DNA from: Isoetes taiwanensis | Taxonomy: Eukaryota > Streptophyta > Lycopodiopsida > Isoetales > Isoetaceae | Reading direction: 5' to 3' | DNA length: 64,000 nucleotides | NCBI GenBank assembly: GCA_021234155.1 | Contig: JAJEKV010000049.1 | Location: forward strand, 3,379,487 to 3,443,486 | In this document: positions 55,241 through 64,000 of the stretch, piece after piece | How positions within the stretch are numbered: position 1 is the first letter of the stretch | Layout: each line of letters begins with the position of its first letter | The notes under the pieces: model-generated | Databases searched by the model: none | What the model was told of the DNA's origin: nothing | The model's input: the letters and a program-made list of their open reading frames with translations, nothing else | Translations under genes and position numbers: made by a program

Positions 55241-56188
55241 TTATGGATAAGCGCATGTACTAGTCGATGGATCCCATAAGGCAGGCAAGAGAAATGATCT
55301 GCCTCCTACACCATAAGCATTGAAACTGGCACCGCTCTTTTTATCCACCAACAAATCTCCAGGATAACCAGAGTAAGATCCCTTTCCAAATATGCCTGTG
55401 CAAGCTGTGGCAGCTTCTAATGGGGCCTTAGCATCTCCTTGATAATACCCATTGGTGAAAGGATTTGTGGCAGTCCCAGCAACTATGGTAGCAATGTTTA
55501 TGATCATTCCGTCGATACCCACATCTCCATTTGGTGCAATTAGTGGCTTTGTATCAGGCCCAAAATAATTCTTGGCACTAGCAAATGGCCAGGCGCATTT
55601 GCCAGGACACTGGGTAGCAGAGTTTCCAACCCAAGCATATGGAATTGCTTGTTTTTTGCCCCTTCTTATTGAAGCATGTGAAGCACATGTTTGCACACAG
55701 AAACCCTCCACATATACATCATCAGAAGTGAGGAGTAGATAGAGAGCATTGGATCCTCCAGCGAAGGGCTTAGAACTGGATGCCTTCTTTACCAGATTTT
55801 GCATATCCAACTTCTTCAGATTTTTACCAAGCGAATATGAATCAGATGATTCTGCTCCCAATTTCACAGATTCTAAAACAGATTCTCCAGCAGTGTTCTT
55901 GTATCCAGCAGTCCTCTTCCACCACGAGCTGACAGAGGGCGACTTCTCATCTGCTGAGTTGAAAGAACTAAGAAAATCCTTGACAATGGCTCTTTGTGCA
56001 GGGGTGAAGGAGCCATACCATATGAGATAAACATTAAGAGCTCCTTTTCCAGACAAAAGAGGACCTTTATGGTAGTTAAGAACCACAGAAGGCTGCTGGA
56101 CAAGCTCTGAGAGATGGCGATGATGAGAGAGCCTGGCTTCGGAGGAAAAAATAGAGGCACAAAACAGGGCTACAAACAACAAGGCCAT
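55241..56188 (-). CDS. EXORDIUM-like (PHI-1 family) secreted protein, block II
   Basis: A 315-codon intronless frame, identical to the block I protein except I13 for F, S83 for L, R92 for K and A203 for V. It has the same signal peptide, family core blocks and cysteines. Its conserved TATA box and 5' region suggest both genes can be expressed in the same way. Two EXO pseudogenes lie 1.6-3.5 kb away on the opposite strand in each block, so an EXO cluster existed before the block duplicated. Confidence 0.93.
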   Translation of the reverse strand: MALLFVALFCASIFSSEARLSHHRHLSELVQQPSVVLNYHKGPLLSGKGALNVYLIWYGSFTPAQRAIVKDFLSSFNSADEKSPSVSSWWKRTAGYKNTAGESVLESVKLGAESSDSYSLGKNLKKLDMQNLVKKASSSKPFAGGSNALYLLLTSDDVYVEGFCVQTCASHASIRRGKKQAIPYAWVGNSATQCPGKCAWPFASAKNYFGPDTKPLIAPNGDVGIDGMIINIATIVAGTATNPFTNGYYQGDAKAPLEAATACTGIFGKGSYSGYPGDLLVDKKSGASFNAYGVGGRSFLLPALWDPSTSTCAYP

Positions 56189-56289
56189 TTTGCAACCAAA
56201 AAAGTCCAGAGAGGAAAAACCTGTTGCGAAATGCAGTGATAGTTAGACTGTGGCGTACCTTGGATAGAAGGTAAAGAAATGGAGGTCCG

Positions 56290-56297
56290 TTTTATAG
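56290..56297 (-). promoter_or_regulatory. TATA box of the block II EXO gene
   Basis: CTATAAAA on the minus strand, about 102 bp upstream of the start codon, conserved with block I. Confidence 0.6.
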
Positions 56298-57829
56298 GAG
56301 GATCTCCATAGCGTCCCTCCATCGGAGAAGAAACGTTTGCCCTAAAAGATACAGCTGGGTAAACGCCATGACTCCTTCAATTGCACTTGCCTTTGTTCCT
56401 TCCTTTTACCACTTTATTTTTTATATATCAACACGTCCATCGCACAGCCTTGATTAGAGGTGAATAAAAGTGATTAGATCGTCTCGCAAATAATTGGGTG
56501 GCCTCGTCACAATCTTTTTCTGGATTTTGCATAATCCACTATATGGACAAATCTTGGCCTTTCGGATATACAACAGATATGTGCAATTTATTTATCTTTT
56601 TTCCTTCCTTTTTTTTAAGGACGGCATACAGATTTTATTACCAATCAATGGAAAGAGTGTAGTAAGCCGAAAGACAAGTTTAAAACCCAAAGAGAGAAAA
56701 TGCCCCATTGTGCAAGCCTACTTGTACATCTTAGCATGTCATTTTTACTATCCTTTAATCCACCTATGACTGTCAAAAGATCATTTCCTTCTAGCTGCCA
56801 CAATAAGTTAGGTAGGAAAAAAAAAAAACTTCCTAAAGTCCTACATATATACTTTCATACGCACTTTGGAGGAAAGGAAGCTGCCTCGATGCAATCAGAC
56901 ATGTTAAACACAACGCATCCTAAACTCTTTTATACATTTAATGAAAACATACGACTTAAGATGTTAATTAACCAATAGAACTTATATGATTGAACAAATC
57001 ATGTCAAGAATGTGAATAATCCATAGATATGCTTTCACCGTAAGATCGAAGAAACCTTTCACAATTTAAAATTCCAAAAAAAAGATAAACAAGGATGCAC
57101 GAGTGCTTGACTGTCTCCATTGTATTACTAGCTTGTTAATCTACTCATGTTGTTCCATTGTAGTGTTTCTCTTGAATGTCTCCATTGTAATACTAACTTG
57201 TTATTTTATTCATGTTGTTCCTTTGTAGCGTTCCTCTGGAGGGAGGATGACTGCTAATCCTAGACTAGTTTATTATGTTCAACTGTTATTGAAATCTTTA
57301 AGTTGTGATGCATCGTGTCATGTTTCCTAGACTTGGTTAACTTCATGTGTTTCCTTAAATAACATATAATCTTTTCTTTCTTTTCTCAATACTATTTTCT
57401 AGTGTTAACCAAACAAAGCACTATGTGATTTAAATGCCAGCACGAAGGCCATAAAATAGAGCATTAAGGAACATGTGGGGTATTTTTGGATGGTAGCTAG
57501 GAGGCAAGCTAAGTCTACGAAACATTAACATTTAAACATATAATATTAATAGATGCATGATTGAGCAGTTCATGCCGGCTAACTTTAAGAGGAAAAAATG
57601 ATTTAAATTAACAGAACACAGCAAACCATGTCCCCTTCGTCGTAAACATTCCTCTTTTAGAGTAAAACACTACATATTACTTTGTAACCAGCTGGAAAAT
57701 TGTCTGCTGGCAATTCACAATACTTCCTCGACAGACAAAACCAAAGAGAACTTGCTATGAAATGGAAGCTCCTTTTCTAGTTATTTAAGCAAGAAATCGA
57801 GTTCCTTTATTGACCAAAGGTTCATAGCT

Positions 57830-58073
57830 CATAAGTTTCTTATTTTTGTGTCCTTTTTTTGCACCTATGTTGTCCTAGCAAATTCGAAGCTCTCCCATAA
57901 TCGCCAACTCCTGGAGCTTTTTAACAACCCCTTGTAGTGCTTAGTTACCATAAAGGCCCTCTTCTATCTGGAATGGGAACCCTTAATGTTCACCTCATAT
58001 GGTACAGTTCCTTTACTTCTGCTCAAAGGGCTATTGTCAAGGCATGTGATTTTTCAATGCCTTGAAGAACTGA
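57830..58073 (+). pseudogene. EXO pseudogene psi-1 of block II
   Basis: Equivalent to 19246-20345 but without the LINE. The ATG is lost. LSHNRQLLELF is followed in another frame by VVLSYHKGPLL, a segment matching LNV-LIWYSSFTSAQRAIVK and then decay. It preserves the uninterrupted target sequence of the LINE insertion near 57870. Confidence 0.8.
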
Positions 58074-59145
58074 ACTTAAAGTTTTGATAAAAATAAAAAT
58101 ATATATTCATGGTCTCGTCTTGATATATTAGTATATTAGATGAATTCAAGATAGAGTGCTACTATATATAACAAAGGAGGTTTGGTCATTACTTCTTGCA
58201 ATCTTACCCAACATCTCCTAGCCTGCATTTATAGATTTTTGAATGATTCAAATCTAATGCAAGGCTTGTCTTCGTGGACGTTAAAAAATCTATTCTATTT
58301 TATTGCACTTGCGTCCATCAAGGATTCATTTTTGATGCAAATCTTTACATGGTAGTTCCATAGATAATCCCTAGATATGAAGATTGACAATGTGAATAAG
58401 CCATGAATATGCTTTCACTCGTAAGATCGAAAAAACCTTTCATCAATTTAAAATTTCTAAAAGGCATAAAAAAGGATGCACGAGTGCTTGAATGTCGGGA
58501 TTGTACTACTAGCTTGTTATTCAGCTTATATTATTCCATTGTAGTGTTTCTCTTGGATGTCTCCATTTTAACACTTAATTTATTATTTTAATCATGTCGT
58601 TCAATTGTAGCGTTCCCCTGGAGGAAGATAGTTGCCAATCCTAGACTTCTCTAATTTATAGAGTTCCATTTTTTAAGTTATGACGCATCTTGTCATGTTT
58701 CCTAGACTTGGGTAACTTCATGTATTTCATTAAATAAAGCATAATCTTCTCTTTGTTTTCAAATACTATTTCCTATTGTTAACCAAACAAAGCATCATGT
58801 GATTTAAATGCTAGCAGCATAAAGGCTATAAAGTAGAGCATATAAAATAGAGGATTAAAGGAGATGTGAGGTGTTTTTGCATGGTAGCTAGGAGGCAAAT
58901 TAAATTTACAAAGCATTAGCATTTAAACTTATAATATTAGGAGATGCATGATTGAGCAATTCATGTCGGCTAACTTTAAGACATATGACTTAAAAAAAAT
59001 GACTTAACACTGACAAACCATATCCCTTTTATGCTAAACTTTGTCTTTTAATTTAAGGCAACACACTACCTGTTGATAACCAGTTGGAGAATGGTCTGTT
59101 GGCAATTCATGATACTTTATCGACAGAGAAAACTAGAGAATTGAA

Positions 59146-59236
59146 TTGATTTTTTATCGTCCACGAAGACCAATCGGACATGGGATCCAACAAAGGAGCA
59201 TAACAAATTTGTTACTGTCCGAATTTAAAAACCCCT
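59146..59236 (-). mobile_element. SINE-like element, copy shared with block I
   Basis: On the minus strand GGGGTTTTTAAATTCGGACA, TTGGATCCCATGTCCGATTG and GTCTTCGTGGACGATAAAAA end in an AATTC-rich tail. It is the orthologue of 21355-21440. Confidence 0.55.
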
Positions 59237-59303
59237 TGATTTTCTAGTTATTTAAGTAAGAGATCCTATTCTCTTCTGCATTTGCTACAAGGTTGACCCA
59301 AAT

Positions 59304-59690
59304 ATGGCATTACAATTGCTTATTTTTGTGTCCCTTTTTTGCACCTAAATTGTTCTATCAAATGCGAGGCTCTTTCATTTCGTCAACTCTCAGAGCTTGT
59401 GCAACTACCTCCTGTAGTGCTTAGTTACCCTAATGGCCCCCTTCCGTGGACGATAAAATCATATTCTATTCTATTCTATTCTATTCTATCTGGAATACAA
59501 TTCTTAATGTTTATTTCAGGAGTGATGGCTCCTTTACTTCTGCTCAAAGGCCTATCGTCAAGGATTTAACGAATCAAAAAAATTCCTCTGTTAGTTCATA
59601 GTGGAAAAAGACTGCGGGCTATAAAGATGGTGCATGAAAATCTGTATTGGTATCTGTCATGGGATAGAGTCATCTGATTTAGTATACTCG
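59304..59690 (+). pseudogene. EXO pseudogene psi-2 of block II
   Basis: Orthologue of 21522-21860 with the same signal-peptide start and order of remnants (RQLSELVQLPPVVLSYPNGP). It is interrupted by a 42-bp SINE-tail insertion at 59445-59486 that block I lacks. Confidence 0.85.
59445..59486 (+). mobile_element. 42-bp SINE-tail insertion in the EXO pseudogene
   Basis: CGTGGACGATAAAATC plus a (TATTC)n tail lies between CTTC and TATCTGGAAT. Block I has CTTC joined directly to TATCTGGAAT at about 21672-21685. The inserted piece is the extreme 3' end of the SINE-like family, as in a severely 5'-truncated retrotransposition event. Confidence 0.75.
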
Positions 59691-59954
59691 CTTATGATAA
59701 AAGTGAATTAAGTTCACGCTAATTCTCTGTCATCCTAAGCTATGAAGTTGCACGAAAGAGTGGATGATACCTTGTTTAATACATGCATGAGGACCATTGC
59801 ATAGAAGAATAGAATATTACAATTTAACCCCTAATACATTTTATTACGAAACTACATCGTCAATGGTATATGATGCATATGCCATATAAAGTAGGGTTTT
59901 CAATTTTCAAATCAATTACTGTCTTTTTTTAGGGTAAGAGTGCATATGTATAAA

Positions 59955-61488
59955 TATATAAGCTAAAGATACATCATGTCCCCAAACAGATGAGGAGAGA
60001 ATTATAACCAGATATTGTGTACTCTATAGAATATCACCTCTTCTTCCCCACCATGTGGGTACTATAAGGGGGATCACCTGTCTTCACCAGATAATGGGTA
60101 CTTTAGAGTGAATTAACTCCTTTTCCACATCTGGAACAACCAAAACATTTAGCTCTGGATAGCTAGCTGACTTACCATTGCACTATCGACATCAGTTGCA
60201 TCTGTATAATCCCTATTGAACTAGTGAAACCTGAAGAAGGAATAGAACCCTTCCAGTTTTCCTAGCCTGTCCAGCTCTCTGTTATATCTTTTATCTTCTT
60301 ATCGTTATACGAAGCAAGGAGAAGAGAGAGAATATAAGACAAACTGAAAGAAAGGCCACATCAAGCATCTCCACTAAGCACCAAAATCATAGTACAATGC
60401 TGAAAACAGAGGCGGAAGAAACTAAGGTTCAATGGAATGGGAGGAGGAAGCCAACAGGAGTTCCATGGATCTAGGATTAGTAGGACCCAAACCTAAAGCA
60501 CGAGAAACCAATAGTTGTTGCTGAAGAGACGGGCAAATATAGCCATCTTTGGCTGAATCAAAGCACCAACTCCCATGAGCTTTGAAGATTCTGTCTAGAA
60601 TGTTGAAAGCAGCTGTTGAAGTTGCACCCCCTCTTCTAGCCGAGTGGGTGCCAAAGGATCTCCCATCCTCTTCAATGGTAGAAAGGCAATGCTCAGGACC
60701 TCAAAGTGGTGTAAAACATAGGTTTTCTCCTCAAAAAACACCCTCGACGTGTAATATGAATGACTCTAATCAAGTAGCCATCCCAAGGGCAATCCACACG
60801 AACAAAATCACCCAAATGCAACAACCTCTCCAATCGGGCTACAGGGCAGACAATAGTGATCTAAGCTCCCACACCCGTTTGATCAGTCTTTGAGGAGCGG
60901 ATGAAGAGGCTCGCATGGGTATCCAAGATCAAAATCTCATTCCAAAACAAGGCTAGAATTTTTTTGTTGCGCAGGAAAGCCACAAAAGCGAGGACAATGG
61001 ACCTGCATTTCATAACGTCTAGAAGAGAAGCTGAGGGATATGAAAATTTGTCAAAGAGTTTACGAACCATATGCGGCAGGATAGGTTCTTTTTTCTGGAT
61101 CAATGGGGTGGACAACCTTCTCGGAATATCCCGAGCAAAGCCAACTAGAGGGTGGTCGGTAGGCTTTGAAAACCTGGCAAGAAGATGATGGAAAACAATA
61201 GAAGCAATCATAGTACAGACACGGGTTGATGGATTTGGAAAAGAAGTCAAAAGCATGGTCAAGAAAAGGCAAATTGTGGGAGGACTTGCGAGGAGAAAAT
61301 CACGACCCTTAGCTCTGCACCAATTCTTAAAGAGGGACCAAGCACGCTAATAACCCCTCAAAGTGCTGTCAGACCTAGAACACATCAATAACTTCTGGAA
61401 AGCATCCTCCAACTCAAGCACCTCAACGTCACCATCCAAAGCGTTCCAAAACTCTGAACAAAAAACCTCTGCACAAAACAAGAAAACT
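59955..61488 (-). mobile_element. DIRS-like element, copy IV, 3' part
   Basis: Aligns with 29097-30635 from ATATAAGCTA to GCACAAAACAAGAAAAC and then stops. It contains the recombinase gene but not the RT, RNase H or gag-like parts. Confidence 0.75.
60481..61488 (-). pseudogene. Tyrosine recombinase of DIRS copy IV, most complete catalytic region
   Basis: The N-terminal part has LRGY then a stop, followed by RAWSLFKNWCRAKGRDF. A 133-codon frame (60861-61262) then holds IASIVFHHLLARFSKPTDHP, PHMVRKLFDKFSYPSASLLD, CRSIVLAFVAFLRNKKILAL and HASLFIRSSKTDQTGVGA. This includes the first catalytic Arg (FLRNKK) and the hairpin Lys that copy III has partly lost. After a small deletion the C-terminal THSARRGGATSTAAF and FKAHGSWCFDSAKDGYI follow (about 60640 and 60570). 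All catalytic boxes are recognisable across frames, but stops and frameshifts remain. Confidence 0.85.
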
Positions 61489-62640
61489 TTGCTTTATGTG
61501 CATACGACTTATTTGCATTTGTCACTTCATTGCGTTTTTGTGACATGGATTTTATATTGGATATATCCTCTTTGGTTCTCATTTCTCTGGATATGACGTC
61601 TTTGTGTTTGACACTCCATTGCATTTTTTACTACAGACATGATCTATGGATACCATCCTTGTCGTTGACGTTTTTTACCTTATCCAGATTTTTCATTTTT
61701 TGGATCCTTTGTTCTCGCTAGCCACACTTTGTCATATCGTCAATCTCAAGAATTCCGCTCTAACCTTGGCACTCTCGCCATAGACCGATTGGTCTCCGTG
61801 GACGATAAAAATACCTTCCTTCCTTCCTTCCTTCCTTCCTTCCTTCCTTCCTTCATCTCCCCTATATCATTGACCATAACCTTACCTTCACCGTGCACCC
61901 TATGGTTATTTCTTGTTGCATTTGTTCCCAGGCCCAAGATTCATCCTTTCTCATAATTTTGCCTAAGCTTAAATTATGTTACGTTGTTGCCCTTTTTCCA
62001 AGAAATTACTCTACAATCTGTCATTATATTAGTGCTTGTCATTCATTCTGTAACATTAATGCTTAGAAAAGTTTCTTTTCATATACTTCGTCATTACCTT
62101 ACCGTCTCCTTCGACCTTGATTCTGACCCTATCATCTTATCTTCGTCTTACACCCACATGGTATGCACTCTGCTCGTCGCAACAGCGCCTCAGTAGGAGC
62201 GGCCCATGGAGTTTCGCATGCTGGTGCTCATGCTTTAGGCGGACGAAAGTCGTCGTCTTCTCACACTTGCTCTGTCATTTGGACTCTTGTCTTGATGTTT
62301 CTCGTCAGCTTGGCTTATATAAAGGAAGTTCTCTGGTTGTCGGCCGATTTTTGTGTTCTTTGTGAGTCCCTTACCAGAATAGGCATTGATCCGAGCCATC
62401 GGATCCGCATTCTGGAAAGGGGCGAGCCGCTATATATGTACTATTCATTCTTGTGGTTGGTTATCGACGTCTTCTCACAACAGCATCTCTTCCTTGCCCA
62501 TTGCTTCCCTCCCTACCCACCCTTTTATATAGTTTTGAGTTTGTTTCATGTTCATGTTTATTTCCTTTTTGATATTACCTCCATTATCCTCCATTCATTG
62601 GGTGTTGCTATAGTGATTATTGTCTTCTATTTTTTATAAG
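61489..62640. other. No recognised gene; SINE-like tail with CTTC microsatellite
   Basis: At 61779-61860 CCATAGACCGATTGGTCTCC and GTGGACGATAAAAATA lead into (CTTC)n, a SINE-family end whose tail has changed repeat unit. The remaining ORFs (for example 62163-62639) have no family signature and unusual T-rich codon use. Confidence 0.45.
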
Positions 62641-62825
62641 TTGTTGTTCAGTACTAACCACCCATTGGGTGATGCTTTTTTCTACCCGATGGCTGATGCA
62701 AATTATTTTCCACCCACTGGGTGATGCTATCTATATTTTTCTACCCCTTGGGTGATGCTAGATGATTTTCACCTATTGATGATGCTATTTTTCTTTTTCC
62801 ACCTCTTGGTGATGTTTTCTATTTC
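62640..62825. repeat. Minisatellite, about 35-55 bp units
   Basis: Five or six units of the form CCACCCATTGGGTGATGCT, with variants CCACCCACTGGGTGATGCT, CTACCCCTTGGGTGATGCTA and CACCTATTGATGATGCTA, separated by T-rich spacers. The CCA/TGG parts make short inverted repeats in each unit. Confidence 0.75.
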
Positions 62826-63351
62826 TATATAAGTTTGTTTATGGTTCCTAATGTCTAATGGGTGTTTTTGCTTTCTGGGGACTATTTTCTTAGGGGTGCT
62901 CGCCTACCATGGTTGTACCTATTTTATTAACGTTTAACGGGTACTTTCTAGGCATTTGTCCTTTTTTTTAGGCTTCACACATTCTATAGCGTTAATACGC
63001 GTTTTGGCTGGCTTCACCAATTTTCTACCTTGCTCTTCAGAGCATCCTCGAGGCCGTTGGCGACCATTTCTCATTAGGGAAAACCCGAAAGGGCGGGGTT
63101 TTTTATCCCGATGAGAAGTTGTCGCCATTGTCCTCTCTCTTGCCTTTGCATATTTTCTTATTTCATTTATGGGGTAGCTAGACACTGTTCATACTAGCCC
63201 CCCATTCAGATTTTCCCACACATTGTATGCTGTGATGAATGACAAGCCTATCTATCTATGCCGGTTTTTGTGTTCTTTGCGAGTCCCTTACCAGGCTAAT
63301 AATAAGGGACCAAAAATTAGTGTGATCGATCCTCGTCCGCCATAGCCAGCC
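62826..63351. other. Upstream region of the membrane protein gene
   Basis: No gene. GTTTTTGTGTTCTTTGCGAG at 63264 repeats a segment near 62347 (GATTTTTGTGTTCTTTGTGA). AAAACCCGAAAGGGCGGGGT near 63079 can pair weakly. A promoter should lie here but no clear TATA box was identified. Confidence 0.4.
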
Positions 63352-64000
63352 ATGGACAAAGAAATCGAAGAAATGGAGTTTTTGGGGGTTTTCAGGTTGA
63401 TAAAAGAAGCACTGCATATGCTTGCCCGCCATGCCAAGCTTCTTTTTTCCATCACAATTCTCCTTCTTTTCCCCTTGGTCTTGGTCGAGCTCTGCCATTC
63501 TTTTTTCACAAATCCGATCATTAACAGAATACTGGTCGATCAATTCCTTATCGGCGCAGAAGAAAGGGTCGGAGATGTCGTTGATGCTTCGAAAACACAG
63601 AAAGATCTCCGCCTGGAATGGATCAAACTCTTGGTATTTTTTTTAGGGTATCTTCTTTTCCTCCTTGCGTTTTCTTTGTTGTCTATTTCTGCCTTGGTGT
63701 ATACTGTGGCGTCCATATATGTGGAAAAAGAGGTCGGATTCAAGAAGACCCTAAAAGCAATTCCTCGCATCTGGTGGCGCCTTTTGCTTACTCTGTTTTG
63801 GGGTTTCATCATAATCTTTGCCTTTGATTTTCTGCTGATCCTAAGTGCAGTCTTCATAAACCTGCTTGCTCTTATCAAAATTTCTCCTGCTGTTTCCACG
63901 GGTTTTTTTGTTCTGGTTTACTTTGGAATTCATATCTACTTGAGTTTGTGCTGGCATCTTGCAAATGTGATCTCGGTTATGGAAGACAAGTATGGAATTG
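63352..64000 (+). CDS. Plant multipass membrane protein, N-terminal 216 aa, runs off the window
   Basis: An open frame starts at an ATG in strong context (AGCCATGGAC) and is still open at the window end. It begins MDKEIEEMEFLGVFRLIKEA, then has hydrophobic segments at about 30-48, 93-122, 144-176 and 183-205. Between them lie VYTVASIYVEKEVGFKKTLK, IPRIWWRLLLT and WHLANVISVMED. This order (EEleFLG-F-i-kEs, yTvA-iY--k-v-FkK----vp--WkrL--T-lW, WHLA-VvSVlEd) is that of a land-plant family often annotated as polyadenylate-binding protein 1-B-binding protein or simply as hypothetical membrane proteins. Members are about 300 residues with six predicted helices, so roughly 100 residues lie beyond the window. 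No biochemical role is established to my knowledge. Confidence 0.88.
   Translation, partial: MDKEIEEMEFLGVFRLIKEALHMLARHAKLLFSITILLLFPLVLVELCHSFFTNPIINRILVDQFLIGAEERVGDVVDASKTQKDLRLEWIKLLVFFLGYLLFLLAFSLLSISALVYTVASIYVEKEVGFKKTLKAIPRIWWRLLLTLFWGFIIIFAFDFLLILSAVFINLLALIKISPAVSTGFFVLVYFGIHIYLSLCWHLANVISVMEDKYGI

Larger units (their letters stand above)
54193..59955. repeat. Segmental duplication block II (paralogue of 11049-22130)
   Basis: Collinear with block I from GCTTAGGTGGCC to GGGTAAGAGTG, and without block I's extra insertions. Its right end runs into the third DIRS-like copy. The block is shorter and appears closer to the arrangement before the insertions. Confidence 0.85.

Noticed and set aside
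61746-61937. ORF encoding a KEGR-type repeat
   Set aside because: It is the complement of a CTTC microsatellite.
62163-62639. 158-codon plus-strand ORF with hydrophobic segments
   Set aside because: T-rich sequence yields hydrophobic codons by composition; no family pattern and no conserved structure could be seen.

Overview
This window looks like nuclear DNA of a land plant with a large, transposon-rich genome. The evidence is two intact EXORDIUM-like (PHI-1) genes, a plant organellar PPR fragment, a plant-type multipass membrane protein at the right edge, LTR and LINE elements, a CACTA element, and an LTR element primed by initiator Met tRNA. DIRS-type tyrosine-recombinase retrotransposons and transposons with a D-N-C / G-H-T-H-E-D core make a non-flowering plant such as a fern or lycophyte plausible. 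That placement is inference. No prokaryotic features, rRNA genes or CRISPR arrays are visible.

Layout. 1-0.7 kb: GC-rich tandem repeat with a period of about 294 bp. About 2-9.45 kb: a decayed CACTA (En/Spm) transposon with a Tnp2-type transposase, an adjacent SET-domain fragment and many subterminal GGCGTCGTTTAACGGCG repeats; its right end sits inside a LINE endonuclease fragment. 10.1-11.05 kb: truncated DIRS-like element. 11.05-22.1 kb: block I, holding an intact EXO gene, two EXO pseudogenes and several insertions (TIR element, LINEs, SINE-like elements). 22.1-25.7 kb: simple and tandem repeats, no gene recognised. 25.75-28.12 kb: a complete, young, non-autonomous LTR retrotransposon carrying an unfamiliar 474-aa ORF. 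28.6 kb: MITE. 29.1-32.4 kb: the fullest DIRS-like element (gag-like ORF, RT/RNase H remnant, tyrosine recombinase). 33.5-35.5 kb: LINE and transposon remnants. 37.1-54.7 kb: an 8.8-kb head-to-tail tandem duplication (copy A 37106-45907, copy B 45908-54699), each unit holding a PPR fragment, a broken transposase, unknown ORFs and GC-rich palindromes. 54.2-59.95 kb: block II, a paralogue of block I with the second intact EXO gene. 59.95-61.5 kb: third DIRS-like copy. 61.5-63.3 kb: simple repeats. 63.35-64.0 kb: first 216 codons of a membrane protein gene that continues past the window.

The host content is therefore small: two EXO secreted proteins, one membrane protein and possibly one small spliced gene. 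The rest is a record of nested insertions and segmental duplications. Because blocks I and II are paralogous, they act as filled-site/empty-site controls for each other, which lets a LINE insertion, a 114-bp SINE-like insertion, a 42-bp SINE-tail insertion and an 806-bp TIR element be located closely.
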